Of a DNA stretch of 64,000 bases, positions 31,771 to 43,514 are shown in pieces. How positions within the stretch are numbered: the first letter of the stretch is position 1; the number at the start of each line of letters is the position of its first letter. Source of the stretch: Hirsutella rhossiliensis (taxonomy: Eukaryota; Ascomycota; Sordariomycetes; Hypocreales; Ophiocordycipitaceae); NCBI RefSeq assembly GCF_020360975.1, contig NW_025408670.1, positions 62,001 to 126,000 of the forward strand, in the 5' to 3' direction. Made by a program: the position numbers and the translations under genes. Under the pieces are notes generated by a model. It was not told the DNA's origin. It ran no database searches and worked only from the letters and a program-made list of their open reading frames with translations.

Positions 31771-34700
31771 CTTTACCCGTCGCCGCCCTTATAGATAAGG
31801 GCTACTAGTACTATACTATAGTTAACGAGGCGCTTACGTAAGAGATATAAGTACTAGCAGAAAAGATCGCCTTAAGGCGAGTAAAAGGTACCTTAGGCAT
31901 AATAAAAGGTATAGTAATTAAGGGTATTATATAGCTAGCTATAGAGGTCGACGGCTATTATAAGCTTATTATAGCCTATATAATCCCTTAACTAAAGTTT
32001 CCCTTAATCCTTAGGAAACCCTAGTTATTATATATAAAGTTATACTTAGTTTTATATTAAAAGAAGCTATAATTTAAGCCTATATAATAGTAGGTTTACT
32101 ATAATAATAATTTTATAAGTATAGGACTAAGCGTATAAGCTTTATACTTAGCCTAAGAAGTCCTTACCTCTATCTTTATAAGAACTATATAATAGGTAGA
32201 GCGGGAGGAAGGCTAAGCAGCGGCTAATATTACGGTTTATATAGTTAGCCTAGTAGATATCGATAAGGCCCTTTAAATAAAAAAGCTAAAGTCGCCCTCT
32301 AAGCTATAATAGTAAATACTAAAGCGCTTTTATAACCTCTTACCGCTATTTAAGTCCTAGGAAGCGGATAAGCTTAACCTATATAAGCTAGGGGTAAATT
32401 ATAGGATTATACTCTATACTAATAAGAAGGGGTAGGAACTACCTATACTATTTAGACCGTTATATAGTATATTATATATAGAGCTATTAATATTAAAGAA
32501 GATACTAAGGGACCTCCTAGATAAGGGTTTTATTTAAGTAAGTAGCTTTAAAGTAAGAGCGCTAGTCCTATTTATATATAAACTAAAGGGTAGGATATAG
32601 TTTTATTATAACTATAGGGCTCTAAATATAATTATAAGGCTAGACCGCTACCTCTTACCCTTAATCTTAGATACGCTCTATAACCTCTTAAAGGTAAAGT
32701 AGTTTATAAAGCTAGATATAAAATAAGCGTTTTATAAGGTATAGATCTTAAAGGGTAATAAGTAAAAGATAGCGTTCTATATATACTATAGCTTATTTAA
32801 GTAGCTTATAACGCCCTTTAGCCTATTAAGAGCGCCCGCTACCTTCTAGTATTATATTAATAATATACTTTATAACTTCCTTAATAAGTTCGCTTTTATA
32901 TATATAGATAATATCCTTATCTATATAAGTAACTCTTATAAAAACTATATATAGAAAGTATAAAAGGTCTTAAAGCGCCTTTAACTTTATAGGCTCTACC
33001 TTAACTTAGATAAGTATAAATTTAGGGTTAAGAGGGTTAAGTACCTAAGCTTTATTATCTATATAAGTATAAGTATATAAGCGGATCCTATAAAGATCTA
33101 AGCGATCTAAGACTAAGCGGCCCTAACTATATAAATAAGTATATAGAGCTTCCTTAGGCTCGCGAACTATTATAGGATATTTATTAAGGGCTTCTCTTAT
33201 ATTATAATACCCTTAAATAAGATTACTAAGAAGTAGACCGCTTTTTATTAAGGGCTTATATAGGAAGGAGCGTTCTATACGCTTAAGGACCTATTTTTAT
33301 AAGCCTTAGTACTACTTTAATAAGACTTCGACCGATCTACGTTAGTTAAAGTAGACTATAGTAGCTAGGTACTTAGAGGAATACTCTCTTAAGAGGTAGA
33401 TAGGTAAAAGTAACTAATAACGTTTTACTCCTATAAGCTAACCTTAGTAGAGCGGAATTACGCTATTTACGATAAAGAGATACTAGCGATTATTAGCTAC
33501 CTTAAGTAATAGTAAGCGGAGCTTTAGAGCTATAAGAGCTTTAAGGTTCTTATAGACTATAAGAACCTTAAGTACTTTATAACCCGCTAGTACCTCTTAG
33601 AGCGGTAAGCCCGCTAGGTAGAGTATCTCTTATACTTTAACTTCTTAATTAAGTACCGCCCTAAGCGGGACTCTATAATCCTAGACGCGCTTTCTTAAAG
33701 GGATTAAGACCGGTCGATAAAAGTAGATATCGAGGCCTAGGATCTATAGCTTATCTTATAGTAAGCGCTATAGACTTATATAGGAGCTTCCCTAGTAAAG
33801 GAAGGCGTAGTCCTAGTAGACGAGCTTCCCCCTATACCTTTACTACTAAACGAGCTTCCCTTAGCGCCTTTACCTCGGTCTAGTAAGGAGGGATAGACCG
33901 GCCTAAGGGTATACGTAGCGAGAGTATTCTAAGATATAGCCCTTTAACGCTTATAAGATAGGATAGCGGCTCTAGACTATACCTATAAGAGTATACGCCG
34001 CGCTATAGAGTCTAGCGCTCGACGCTTAGATCTAAAGCTAAAGCTAAAGGTATAAGTAGCTAACTATTATATTAACTTATAGGGGCATCTATATTAGCGG
34101 GGGAGACTATAAGTACTAGGCGTACTATATACTATAGAAGCTAAGAAGAAGGATAGACCGCTAGAGCTAGATAAATAAAACGAGCTTTAAGGGAGGCTAG
34201 TTTAGCTTATCTATAACTTTAGTATTATAGGTTACCTAGGTAGGCAGGGTATAGCGGTAGGCCTTATAAAGGACTTTTACTAGCCCCTCTTATAATACTA
34301 TATTTATCGCTTCCTCTATAACTATAATATTTATAGCTATATAAAGATTTAAAGGGTATAGCTTAAAGGGCTACTTAAGTAGCTTTTAGTACTAGACCGG
34401 TTCTATATATATATATAAATAGACTTTATAATAGACCTCCTACTTATAAAGGGTAGTAACCGCTATATATAGGTAATTAAGGACCGACTTAGTAAATTAA
34501 TAGTATTAAAACTAATACTATTCATAGATATAAAAGCTTATATAAAGCGCTTCCTTTAATACTAAGCCCGCTTATATAGCTAGCTAGCCTTTATTATAAG
34601 CAATAAAAGGTTAAACTAAACTAGCTACTTTTAATAGTACCTATACTAGCTACTTTAGATTATATAGCTACTTAGTATAGCCTATTACTTATAGACTAAT

Positions 34701-35570
34701 AGGGGACCTAAGAGGGTTAACTAAGAAGTATAGGTATATATATAGGTAGTTATAGCTTATAACTAAGTAAACTAGGACCGCTAGCTCCCCGCTACTTAGC
34801 TTACGCTAAATAGTAAACTATAATCCTTTATTTAAATAGCCCCCTTCTTTATAACGTATAGCTTTAAGCCGCCCTCCCCGATCCTATTTACTATTAATAT
34901 AGTAATAGAGTAATATAGTAGTACGTTACTAAAGAGCTATGCTTCTGCGTTTATATAAAAGCTATAAGAAACTATAGAATACTATTAATCCGCGATAGCT
35001 ATAGCGGTATAAGATTAAGAGTAGCACGCTAATAAAACTAGGGCGCTAGTAGATAGGTTTATAGTAAGAAATAAGGTATAGCTCGACCTCTATAACTATA
35101 GGTTAGCACGACTAAAGAAGAAACTAGACTAGCTATATATAAGGTTTATAGTATAGGGGGTCGTTAGCCTATAGGTAGTTAAGCTCGATAGTCTTTTAAC
35201 GGGGGTCTATAATAAGATTAATATTAACCTCCTTTACTAAGCCTCCTTTAACCCGCTACTTAGATAAGAAATAGCGGATACTTAACCGCTTATAATTAAA
35301 GTAAAGGGGGATAATAAATTCGAGGTTAAGGAGATATAGGCTATACGCTAAATAAAGGTAAGCTAAGAGATACGCTAAGAGGTTCTTATTAAGTAGCGCG
35401 GGTACCTCGACCTTATATAAGAACCTATATATAAGTTTATAGGAGCTATAGCCCTTAATAAGTTTAAGACCTTATATAGGCTAGTAAATAAGAACGATAG
35501 ACTAATAGACTACCGGTAGTAGCTTAAACTAAGACTATAAAATAAGTAAAGTAAAGTAAGTAGTTATAGC
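31771..35570 (+). pseudogene. Gyp-B pol: protease, RT, RNase H, integrase, chromodomain
   Basis: Protease: VAALIDKGYQYYTIVNEALT near 31785, the retropepsin D-S/T-G site altered to D-K-G. RT: RIQFYYNYRALNIIIRLDRY near 32600, FIYIDNILIYI near 32895, the YIDDIL box with one Asp to Asn. RNase H: KVDYSSQVLRGIL near 33345 and the NYAIYDKEILAII block near 33450. Integrase: DFIIDLLLIKGSNRYIQVIK near 34425, FIISNKR for the second Asp site near 34600, and an AYYLQTNRGPKRVNQ block near 34685 for the HPQTDGxxERxN motif. Chromodomain: EVKEIQAIR near 35325 and RGYLDLI*EPIYKF near 35400, the RGYPDxTWEP motif with Trp turned to stop. Integration would be directed to heterochromatin by the chromodomain. Confidence 0.85.
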
Positions 35571-35599
35571 GATATAAGCGTAATAGTATAAGTAAAGAT

Positions 35600-36670
35600 A
35601 AAAATAATATTTATTTTAAGGTAGAGCCCTTAGACTTCCTAAGCTTATTCCTTATTATTACCCTCGCCCTTACTATTATTATTATCGTCGTCCTTGTTAG
35701 CCTCCTCCTCCTCCTCCTCCTTAGCGGCGGCGGCGGCGCTCTCTAGCACGCTAAGTCGGCCTTCTAGGCCTATAAGCTAGTCGGCGGCGGCGGCGGCTCT
35801 AGGGGCAGAGGGGCGGCGGCTAGCTCCTACGGCGGCGGCAGGGGTAGTAGTAGTAGCGGCGGCGGCGGGCACGGCTATAGGGATCGCCGATAAGGCAACG
35901 GAGGCGGTATCCCTAGTACCGGGAGAGTTAGTAGCAGAGGTAGGAGAGTAAAGGGGGAAGAACCTACTTAGGGATAAGCCCCTAGCGCTCTAGGGCGCAT
36001 AGGTTACGGTAGGCGGCTATAGCGGCGGTAAGGCGCTTCTTAGTAGCCCCCTAGGCCTGCCTATATACGCTAGCCTTCTAAGCTAACGCCGTAGTAAGTA
36101 GGACGGGAGGCGCCGCCTTATAAGCGCGGCCGGCACGCGTATACTAGTAATAACTACTACCGCGGCGGCGCTTAACCTAGTCGGCGTAAGGGAGCTCCTA
36201 CGATATATACTTTATATAGGGGGCCGCGCGAGCGGCTCTAGCTTAGACCTAGCGCTTATACTTTAAGGAGTTAGCGGAAGATATCTATTATACTCGCTTA
36301 GCTATAAACTTATAGGTAGCGGCAGGGATAGCGTTATTACCTTAAAGGGCGATATAAGGGTAGCTAGTATAGTAGAGGTAGTAGTAGCGGCGGTAGGCGC
36401 GGTAGTAGGGGCGCGGGTAGGAGCAGCGGTAGTAGTAGAGTTATCGTCGGCCGTGCTTAGTATAGCGTCGACGAACGACTCTATACGCTCTAAGAAAGAG
36501 GAGGTAGGGGAGGGGGAGGTAGATATATCTATCGCGGAAGTTAGTATTATAGATTACGGCCTCTTACTCTATAAGGTAGGGAACTTACTAGTTAAAGTTA
36601 TTATTATTATTACTATTATTAGGGCTATTATTACTACTATAGCTATTACTATAAGTATATATTAATAGAG
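35600..36670 (-). pseudogene. Antisense open frame of Gyp-B (Ser/Pro/Ala/Thr-rich, acidic tail)
   Basis: The minus strand is open for roughly 350 codons between the 3' LTR side and the end of pol, interrupted only by a few TAG/TAA at likely Gln codons. Readable parts in order: a hydrophobic N-terminal stretch, FLERIESFVDAILSTADDNS, a Thr/Ala/Pro-rich run, the Arg-rich core LSAAAVVVITSIRVPAALIR and RRRLPSYLLRRQLRR, then DQLIGLEGRLSVLESAAAAA and a KEEEEEANKDDDNNNSKGEG acidic tail. The inverted Gyp-B at 47120-54054 keeps the same core and acidic tail with many substitutions. No known domain is recognised. The plus-strand frame in the same block is less continuous, but some overlap coding cannot be excluded. 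Confidence 0.55.
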
Positions 36671-37100
36671 CGGCTTATATAGCTAGGAATAAACTAACGC
36701 CTTAGGTAGAGCGGAACTTACTTATTACTACTATTACTATAGTTAAAGAAGGAAGAGAAGGAAGGGAAGGAGGAAGGGGGGGATGCCGCCTTATATACCT
36801 CTTAGTAGAGGAGGCTACTTAAGGCTAAGGGGACGGGCAACCTAAGGCTTATATAGGTCTAGGCTAGCCGCTAGCTATCTAGGGGTATATATAATAAGTT
36901 ACGCCCTTATTTAAATAGCTAGCTAGCTAATAAGTTTAAAGCTAGGTTCTAGCTACCTAAGCTAATAGGTATAAAGATAATAGGGCTAATAGGGCTAGCA
37001 CGATTAATAGGAAAGGGTAGGGTAGAGCTAGCGGTATAAGCTTAATAGTATAAAAGCTATTAATAGGGCAGCGCTATACCGCGCTTAAGGGAGGGTATTA

Positions 37101-37286
37101 TATAAGAGTCTTTAACTATTATAGGTTATAGGCTTAGGCTATAGCCTAAGCTATATAGTTATATATAGAGGGCCGGATCTTATAAATATATATATAGGCT
37201 AGCCGCGTATAAAAGAGCTCTATATAGCTTATTAATATTACCTAATAGATAGTACCTATATATATACCTTTACTTACTCCGTAATA
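37101..37286 (+). repeat. Gyp-B 3' LTR
   Basis: 186 bp, partner of 30302-30487. The TATA box is TATAAAAGAG near 37208. The right flank CTATT duplicates the target. Confidence 0.85.
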
Positions 37287-37291
37287 CTATT

Positions 37292-40200
37292 TAATAAATT
37301 ATTTATAAAGGATAAATCGCTTAAATAAAGGAAGATTTCGGTAGCTAGTTTCCTTCCCTACCCTTTTAAGCGTAGACTATATAATCTCGTTAAATAGAGA
37401 TAAAGGATAGCTTAGTCTATTACTTTTTAGTGCTTAAGGCTAGGATTCTAGTTATACCTAGCTAGCTAAGAGACTATAAAAGAGATATCCGGTCTAGTAA
37501 AAATAGCTAAAAAAAGCAGGGAGCCTACCTTTTATTAGTATAGGTATTTATCTTACTCCTTAGCTTAAAAGGACGGATTAAGTAAAAGCTCTTTATTTAA
37601 TATAAGCGTAGAGGAAAGCTTCTTATTAAGGGAATTAGGGAGGAATTTATAAGTAACCTTATTAATATAGGCGTCCTAAGTAAGCTAGATAGTCCGTTAG
37701 GATCTATTTTAAAGGATTTATATCCCTAAGAACTACTTTAGCTCCCTTAGCTTAGTTATCTTATACCTTTATTATAGGCCTTATATAGCCTCCTTAGTAG
37801 TTACTTCTTCCTCTTTTAAGTAGGCTTAGATAATATTATTAATATAGAAAAAGACTATAACTTTACCCTTCTATATTATATATAGTTCTTAAAGGACTTT
37901 CTTAAAGCTTAGGGCTTTAAGGGAACCTATTAAATGCTATTACTAAAAAAAGGGTAATATTTATAGTCTATATAAAGCTTTCTTAAGCTATAGAACCTTT
38001 CCTAGCTATTAGAAGCCTAGTAGAAGGCGTATATAGATAACTTCTTCTTCCTTAAGTAAGTAGTTAATAAAGGCGTTAACTATATCTATCTAATCGAGCT
38101 CGAGGTTAAATTCTACTACTATAGCTATAAGGGTCCGAAAAGATATCCCTACTAAGGTAGTTGCCCTAGTAGGAAGATCCCCTTTCTCCTACTAGTTCCT
38201 ATAGATAACTAGCTAGGCCTTATACTTTTAAAGGAAGCTATATTTATTAGTCTTATAAATAAAGACCTACTTATAGCTAAGGACCTATTTACCTCTTACT
38301 TTTTTCTTAAGGACTTCTTTAAAAGACCCTATCTCCTTATATAAGGCTAGGTAGTCTTTCTAGGCCTAGAAAAACTAGTCTTTAAAGGGGTGTTTTTCTA
38401 GCTACTTTTAGTTTACTAGTAGGTCTAGGAGGTCTCTTTTATATACCTTCCTTATTAATAGTAGCTTAAAAAGCCGGCCTATTATAAATACTTTATAGGA
38501 ACCGTCTTTTATAAGTATTAGATAGAAGTTAGAAAAACGATCGAAATAAAGGAGAGGTTAGTTTTCTTTAATAACTATATTAGGCCCTATACCTTCCTTT
38601 ACTTCTCGAAGTAGGGATAAAAAGGTAGCCGGGTAATCCTTTAAAAGAGGTACCTTTCCTACCCCCTTAGGGGTTAAGATAGGAAGACTAACCGAAAAAG
38701 CTACTTTTAGATCTTCTTCTTATTCTATAAGAGGAGGCGTAGGAAGGTAGGTATATTCTAGCTCTACCGCTTTCCTATAGTCTCCTTCTTTATCTAGATT
38801 ATCTAATTTAATAGCTTCCTCTTTAAAGTCGGCGTTATCTTCGACTATATTAATATAGGTTTCTTTTTCTATTTCCTTATCTAAGACCTATTCTTAAGAT
38901 TATTAGGAAGGGGGGATTTAGATCTTTTAAATTAGCTAACGTTATAAGAGTAAGAAGGGCTATTAATCCCTTTTTCTATCGAAGAAGCTAGATTCATCGA
39001 AAATTATATCCCTAGTTAAAATAACCTTTTATAAAAGAGGAATCTAGATCTAAAAGATATTTATAGAATTATAACCGACGAGGTAACTAATAAAGGCTCT
39101 AGGATTAAGCTTTCTTTTCTTCTTTCTTTTTAGCTATATATCGGTAGTTATAGCTTATACCTTATAGCTATAGGTATAAAGGTAAGCTAGCGAGGCCCTC
39201 TTCTTTATAAAGAGCTTAAGGGGAGATTTCTAGTTTATTCCTTAGGTCTTAAAAGGGGTCTCTAGGTCCCTATAGTCCCTTAGGCCCCTAGGGTCCCTTA
39301 AGGTCCGGTTCTAAAGGTAATAGGCGGTCTTAACGACTTTCCTTTAAAGGTTATATAGAAGCCTTATAGTAAGTCTTTTTATACGGGCCCTTTCTATTAT
39401 AGTACCCCCTAATCTTTCTACCCCTTTATTCTAGGCCTAGGTATTTAGTACTAATAAGAAGGGTAAAATACCCCCTTTTTAAAGCTAATTTAAGATATCC
39501 TTTATAAATAGCTCTCTATTAAACCGTATCTTCTTTACCTTATAGCTAAAGTAGGATTTTATCTAGTTAACGAAGTCTTAGAGGGTAAACTAGTTATACT
39601 TACTTAAGTAGGTCTATAAGAAATAAGGGAAAACCATCCCTAAAAAAGCGTTTATAAAAAACATTACCTTAACGAAGCTTTCTTAGTCCTTAGAGACGTT
39701 AGTCTAGTCGACCTAAATTTCCTTATATAGCTAGTCCGGCCGTAAAAGGGTTCGTTTAGAAATTTATCTCTTAGTCTTTCCTTAGCTATAGTATTTATAT
39801 TTAACGGTCTTTAGGCCCCTTATTTATACGCCCTATTATTAGCCTAGCTTATATAAAGCTAGGGGGCCTAGGTAACTAAGTCATACGTATTAAAGAAGGC
39901 CGTCTCCTTAGGATGCTAGAAGAGGGTCCTTTATAGTAGACCTATTCCTCTTAGTAGGGAAAGCTAACTTCTTAAGTAATTCCTTTCTAAGGATAGGTCG
40001 GGATTTAAAATAAATTAACTGAATTTTTCCTCGATAAGCCTAATCGTTTAATTCTTCTAGACTAGCCTTATAGGCTTAAACGTTATATCCTAGAAGATTC
40101 CTTCCTCTTAAAGAAGGGGGAAGGAAATTAAGCTCGTTAAAAATCAAGGGTAAAAAGCTACCCTTTTTCGTTAAAGAATTTATATAGTCCTATTAGGTAA

Positions 40201-41290
40201 TTTTATCGTAAATTTCACCCTTCTATACCCCTCTATCTATACGATTAATTCCCCGGTAATAAGGTATTCCCTCCGTGCCTTCTTAAAGGACTAGAATTAT
40301 AAGAGTATACTATAGATATCGAGGAAAGCACTAGAGTTAAGGATAGCTAATTTTCGTAGGGGATATTCGGAGGGTCCTAATAGGTGGTCTTATTAATCTA
40401 TAAGGAAGACGAAGGCCGGATTTACTATACTAACGATTTTTCCTTAAATTTACAGCTTAAATAAGGGCAGCGGCGTTATTAGTTACTATTTCTTAGTAAC
40501 CTAAATCTTATCTATCTTCTTCTATAACGAGGGGTCCTCCTTAAGAGACTATTATACTATTTCTTATAGCCTCTTTAAAGGGTTAACTCCTTTAAGTCGG
40601 TTTTCCTCGAAGACCTATTAGTATTATAATAACCGATAGCCTAGGGATTTATAAGCTAGGTAGCTATTTCGTCTAGTCTTTTATTTCTTTAAGGAATCCT
40701 TATCTTAATCCGGAAGGTCTACTTAAAAACCCCCCCTCTTTATACCTTATTACTAATATTAACGAGGTTCGATTTCGACTAGTTCCTTGATTTTTCGACT
40801 AATAGACTAAAAGGTCTATTAAAGGACTAGTTAGGCCGGACGGACTAACGGGGCCGGGGCCGGGCCCGGAGTAAGATACGTAGCCGGGGCCGGGGCAGCA
40901 GCTATAGTTAACGACGGCGTTAAGGCTCTCGAGGGAGGAGGAGCCGGAGGGGCAGCAGCCGTAGCAGTAGTAGCGGGGGCGGCAGTAAAAGGGGCTATAG
41001 CAGCTGCAGGGGCAGTAGGTCGAGCTGTCTAGGTCGAGTGCTAGCTACGAAGGAATAAGACTATTTACTATTATACTCTAGTAGCCTCTTTATTTAGTTC
41101 CCGGCTAGCTTCTTAAAAGATAGTTAAGTAACCGTTACTAATAGGCTTTATTAGTAGAGATATATCCTATAGCTACTAGCCGGAAAGAGCTTCTATTAGG
41201 AAGTATTAGTTAGCTTCCTTAAGGATTTCTTCCTACTTAGCTAGCTACGAAGAAGCTAGTAGGTTCCTAGTAAATAAGGCTCCTAGGTAT
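37292..41290 (-). pseudogene. Cop-1 gag-pol (C2) including RT, RIP-inactivated
   Basis: In sense (minus) order: gag end and CCHC (about 40620-41290), protease (about 40100-40480), integrase (about 39400-40080), linker, RT (37594-38537) and the start of RNase H. RT is diagnostic of Ty1/copia: VIVFFYINNII near 37831-37853 is the YVDDII box with both Asp changed to Asn, followed by YKITKLRELK and FLGI. This is the only RT in any Cop-1 copy of the window. Many stops are CAG/CAA/TGG derived. Confidence 0.75.
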
Positions 41291-41731
41291 TTTAACGGTG
41301 ACTACGGCACACACCCAAAGACACACCCACGCCAACGGCAACAGCAGTAGCTAGATACCGAAGGACGAGGGGGGTCTAAGGGGAACGAAGGAAATAAGAA
41401 AGCACTAGGCAGGGCAAGGCAAAGGCAAAGAGGGCTAAAAAGGTATATTGGTAAAAGAGGATATAGAAGAAGATAAATGCTAATAATAAAAGAAGAAGAT
41501 GATAAAAAATGCTAATAGAAGAAGATGATGTCTGCTAGCTAAGGAGGAAAAGAGACCTCTTTTATAGACCGAATTTTGCTCCTTCTTCCCTAGACGAACA
41601 GGGGCCAAGGGATCATCTAATCAAGAAGAGGGCTAGCCAGAGACTCTGCCAAGGATCCTGCCAAGGACCCTGCCAAAGACTCTGCTGCGCGGGCTATGTG
41701 TGTTCCTTGGGGTATAGATGCCCCCGTCAAA
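41291..41731 (-). repeat. NA-LTR 3' LTR
   Basis: 441 bp. It holds CCAAGGATCCTGCCAAGGACCCTGCC, a 13-bp repeat present in two copies here and more in the other LTR. CCAAGG is intact here where the partner has CTAAGG. Confidence 0.85.
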
Positions 41732-41740
41732 CTCCTCCAC
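41732..41740 (-). other. Polypurine tract of NA-LTR
   Basis: In sense GTGGAGGAG sits directly before the 3' LTR start TTTGACGGGGG. Gyp-A has GGAGGAG at the same place (13663-13669). Confidence 0.5.
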
Positions 41741-41819
41741 AACAAAGAACAGACGCCCTCGTCTGCTAGGTAAGCAAGCAGGCAACAGCCAAGGAATAAA
41801 GAAACAGACAAGCAGCCGA

Positions 41820-41888
41820 GCAGGCAAGCAGGCAAGCAGGCAAGCAGGCAAGCAGGCAAGCAGGCAAGCAGGCAAGCAGGCAAGCAAG
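41820..41888 (+). repeat. 8-bp tandem repeat (CAGGCAAG)n
   Basis: About 8.5 perfect units of CAGGCAAG. On the minus strand it yields a Leu/Ala/Cys/Pro repeat in two frames, which makes long but meaningless open frames at 41617-42025. Confidence 0.9.
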
Positions 41889-42284
41889 GAATAAACCAAG
41901 CAACGGGCCAAGGAACAGGCCAACGAGAGACCAAGGAACAGACTAAGCAACGGGCCAATAGGCCAACCAGAGACCAACGGTAAGAAATAGCAATAGAGGG
42001 AAGAAAAAGAGATCCTTATAGGCAAAGGAAAGAAGAAGCTAACGAGGAAGGCAGAGGAAAGAAATCTTAAAGGAAAAGGGGAAAGTCCCTAGAGAAATAC
42101 CTAGTAAAATCATTCAAAATTCAAAAATCATACCCTCTTTCCCCCCGGCGACTTTTACGTTTAGCTAGCTTTACCTAGGCAAATACCTATGCCTAGGAGG
42201 AGAATACCGGAGCTATTCTATCTTATTTATTTATTTAGGTATTTCGAAAGGGGATTTTCACACTTTCGTTAAGACTGCTTAAAG

Positions 42285-42900
42285 GTGCCTGCCGCGTCGG
42301 CTGCTATGGACCGTGCCGGGAAGGGCGGAAGGAAGGATCTCTTACGTATGCTATTGTTGCTGTCGGAAAGGTCGTCTATCACGGAAGTCGTCTGCCAAGG
42401 AAAAGGTCGAAGAAGCTGTCTGCTAGGGAAAGGTCCGTCTGCTGCAAAGGAATTTGTCTGCCGGGGAAATCGCCTGCCGGGACGGAAAAGGTTGTCTGTC
42501 GGAACGTCTGCCAGAGAGGAAATCGCCTGCCGGGACGTCTGCCGGGAAATCTGCTCAAAGGGGGAAACAAGGCAAAAGAGGGTTGCCTGCAGTCTCTAGG
42601 TGCGTAATCGGATGGTCAGAATAGGTGCTAAGCTCGTGGGTGCCAAAGGGAGCCGTTAGTCCGGGCCATTGGTGCCGAAGGAGCCGTTGGGACTATCTGA
42701 TCGTGCGGGAAGGAATAAAATCAAAGGAAGCTGCCGTGCTAGACGAAGAAGACTGCCGTGCTAGAGGCGCTGCCGAAGAAATTATCGAAGATTATCGAAA
42801 GAAGAGACTGCCGAAGAAGAAGACTACTAAGGAAGACTGCTGTAGAAAGAGCTTGCAAAAGACCGTAGCCGAGGGGCTGTCGAGACCGTAGCGAGGGAAG
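42285..42900. repeat. Degenerate GTCTGCCGGGAAA-type repeats in NA-LTR interior
   Basis: Many imperfect copies of CTGCCGGGA/GTCTGCC and CTGCCGAAGAAGA fill this stretch. I see no protein family in any frame; the open frames are explained by the repeat composition. Confidence 0.6.
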
Positions 42901-43191
42901 CTGTCGGACTATAGAGACTGCCAGTCCCGTAGAGCTGTTGGTCCCGTGGAACCTGCTAGTCGTATAGGCTGTAGAAGAAGTTATCGTATTGGCAGAGAAA
43001 GAAAACCCAGAAAATGTCCGCTGCTGCTGCTGGCGCAGGTGTCTCCCCTCCACAACAAAGACCAGACGTCCCCGTCTGCAACTAAAGCAGCTGCCGTAGA
43101 TAGAGCCTGCCGGAGAGCTCTATCGAAAAGAAAGCTCTGCCTAGGAGGAAAGTTCGGTTCGTTGAAAAAAGAAAGTTCCGTCTAGTGCAAG

Positions 43192-43337
43192 TGACTCCGG
43201 CTAGGGCAGGGGACTTCGGCCGGGCAGGGGACTTCGGCCGGGACAGGGGCAAGGGACAGGGGCAGGGGCAGGGGCCTTGGTCTGGGCCAACGGCTGGGCC
43301 AACGGTCTAGGCCAACGGCTGGGCCAACGGCTAGGGG
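43192..43337 (+). repeat. G-rich tandem arrays in NA-LTR interior
   Basis: Three short arrays in series: an approximately 18-bp GGGGACTTCGGCCGGGCA unit, then AGGGGC units (43246-43275) with four or more runs of three or four G, then a 12-bp GGGCCAACGGCT unit repeated four to five times. The middle part could form a G-quadruplex. Confidence 0.8.
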
Positions 43338-43494
43338 AAAAGAAAAAAAGTCGGTGAAATCTTTCCCTGCCTAGCGCTTATCTCGACGGGAAAAGTGCGG
43401 CAGCACCGGCGCAGTTCGTTTAGCTCTGCCCTTTTCGCATCTTCTTCCTCTTCTCGAGAGAGGGAGAGAGGGAGCGGGAAAGGGAAACAGAAGC

Positions 43495-43512
43495 TTCACG
43501 CCCTAGAGACCA
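43495..43512 (-). other. Primer-binding site of NA-LTR
   Basis: In sense TGGTCTCTAGGGCGTGAA starts two bases inside the 5' LTR. The complementary tRNA 3' end would be ...CGCCCTAGAGACCA. The same site in RIP-mutated form is in Gyp-A at 28236-28248. Confidence 0.65.
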
Positions 43513-43514
43513 GT

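Larger units (their letters stand above)
30302..37286 (+). mobile_element. Gyp-B chromodomain gypsy, plus-strand copy, 6985 bp
   Basis: Two 186-bp LTRs (30302-30487, 37101-37286) start TATAAGAGTC and end GTAATA. The flanks CTATC (30297-30301) and CTATT (37287-37291) are a RIP-altered 5-bp duplication. Order on the plus strand: gag, protease, RT, RNase H, integrase, chromodomain, then a 1.5-kb GC-rich block with a long frame on the opposite strand, then the 3' LTR. A second copy lies inverted at 47120-54054. RIP is strong but CpG-rich codons have preserved much of the reading frame. Confidence 0.9.

Noticed and set aside
36453..36665. Plus-strand frame of 70 codons ending in an Ile-rich run
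   Set aside because: It lies opposite the longer antisense frame of Gyp-B and is better explained as its complement.
41820..41888. CRISPR-like array
   Set aside because: The units are contiguous 8-bp repeats without spacers, in a fungal retroelement.
41617..42025. Two long minus-strand frames with Leu/Cys/Pro/Ala repeats
   Set aside because: They are produced by the (CAGGCAAG)n tandem repeat and its surroundings in a non-coding element; different frames give equally open but unrelated peptides.
42285..43185. Several 63-104 codon frames on both strands
   Set aside because: They lie in degenerate repeat sequence of the NA-LTR interior, overlap each other on both strands and resemble no protein family.
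43495..43512. tRNA gene
   Set aside because: Only the complement of a tRNA 3' end is present, next to an LTR, which is a primer-binding site.
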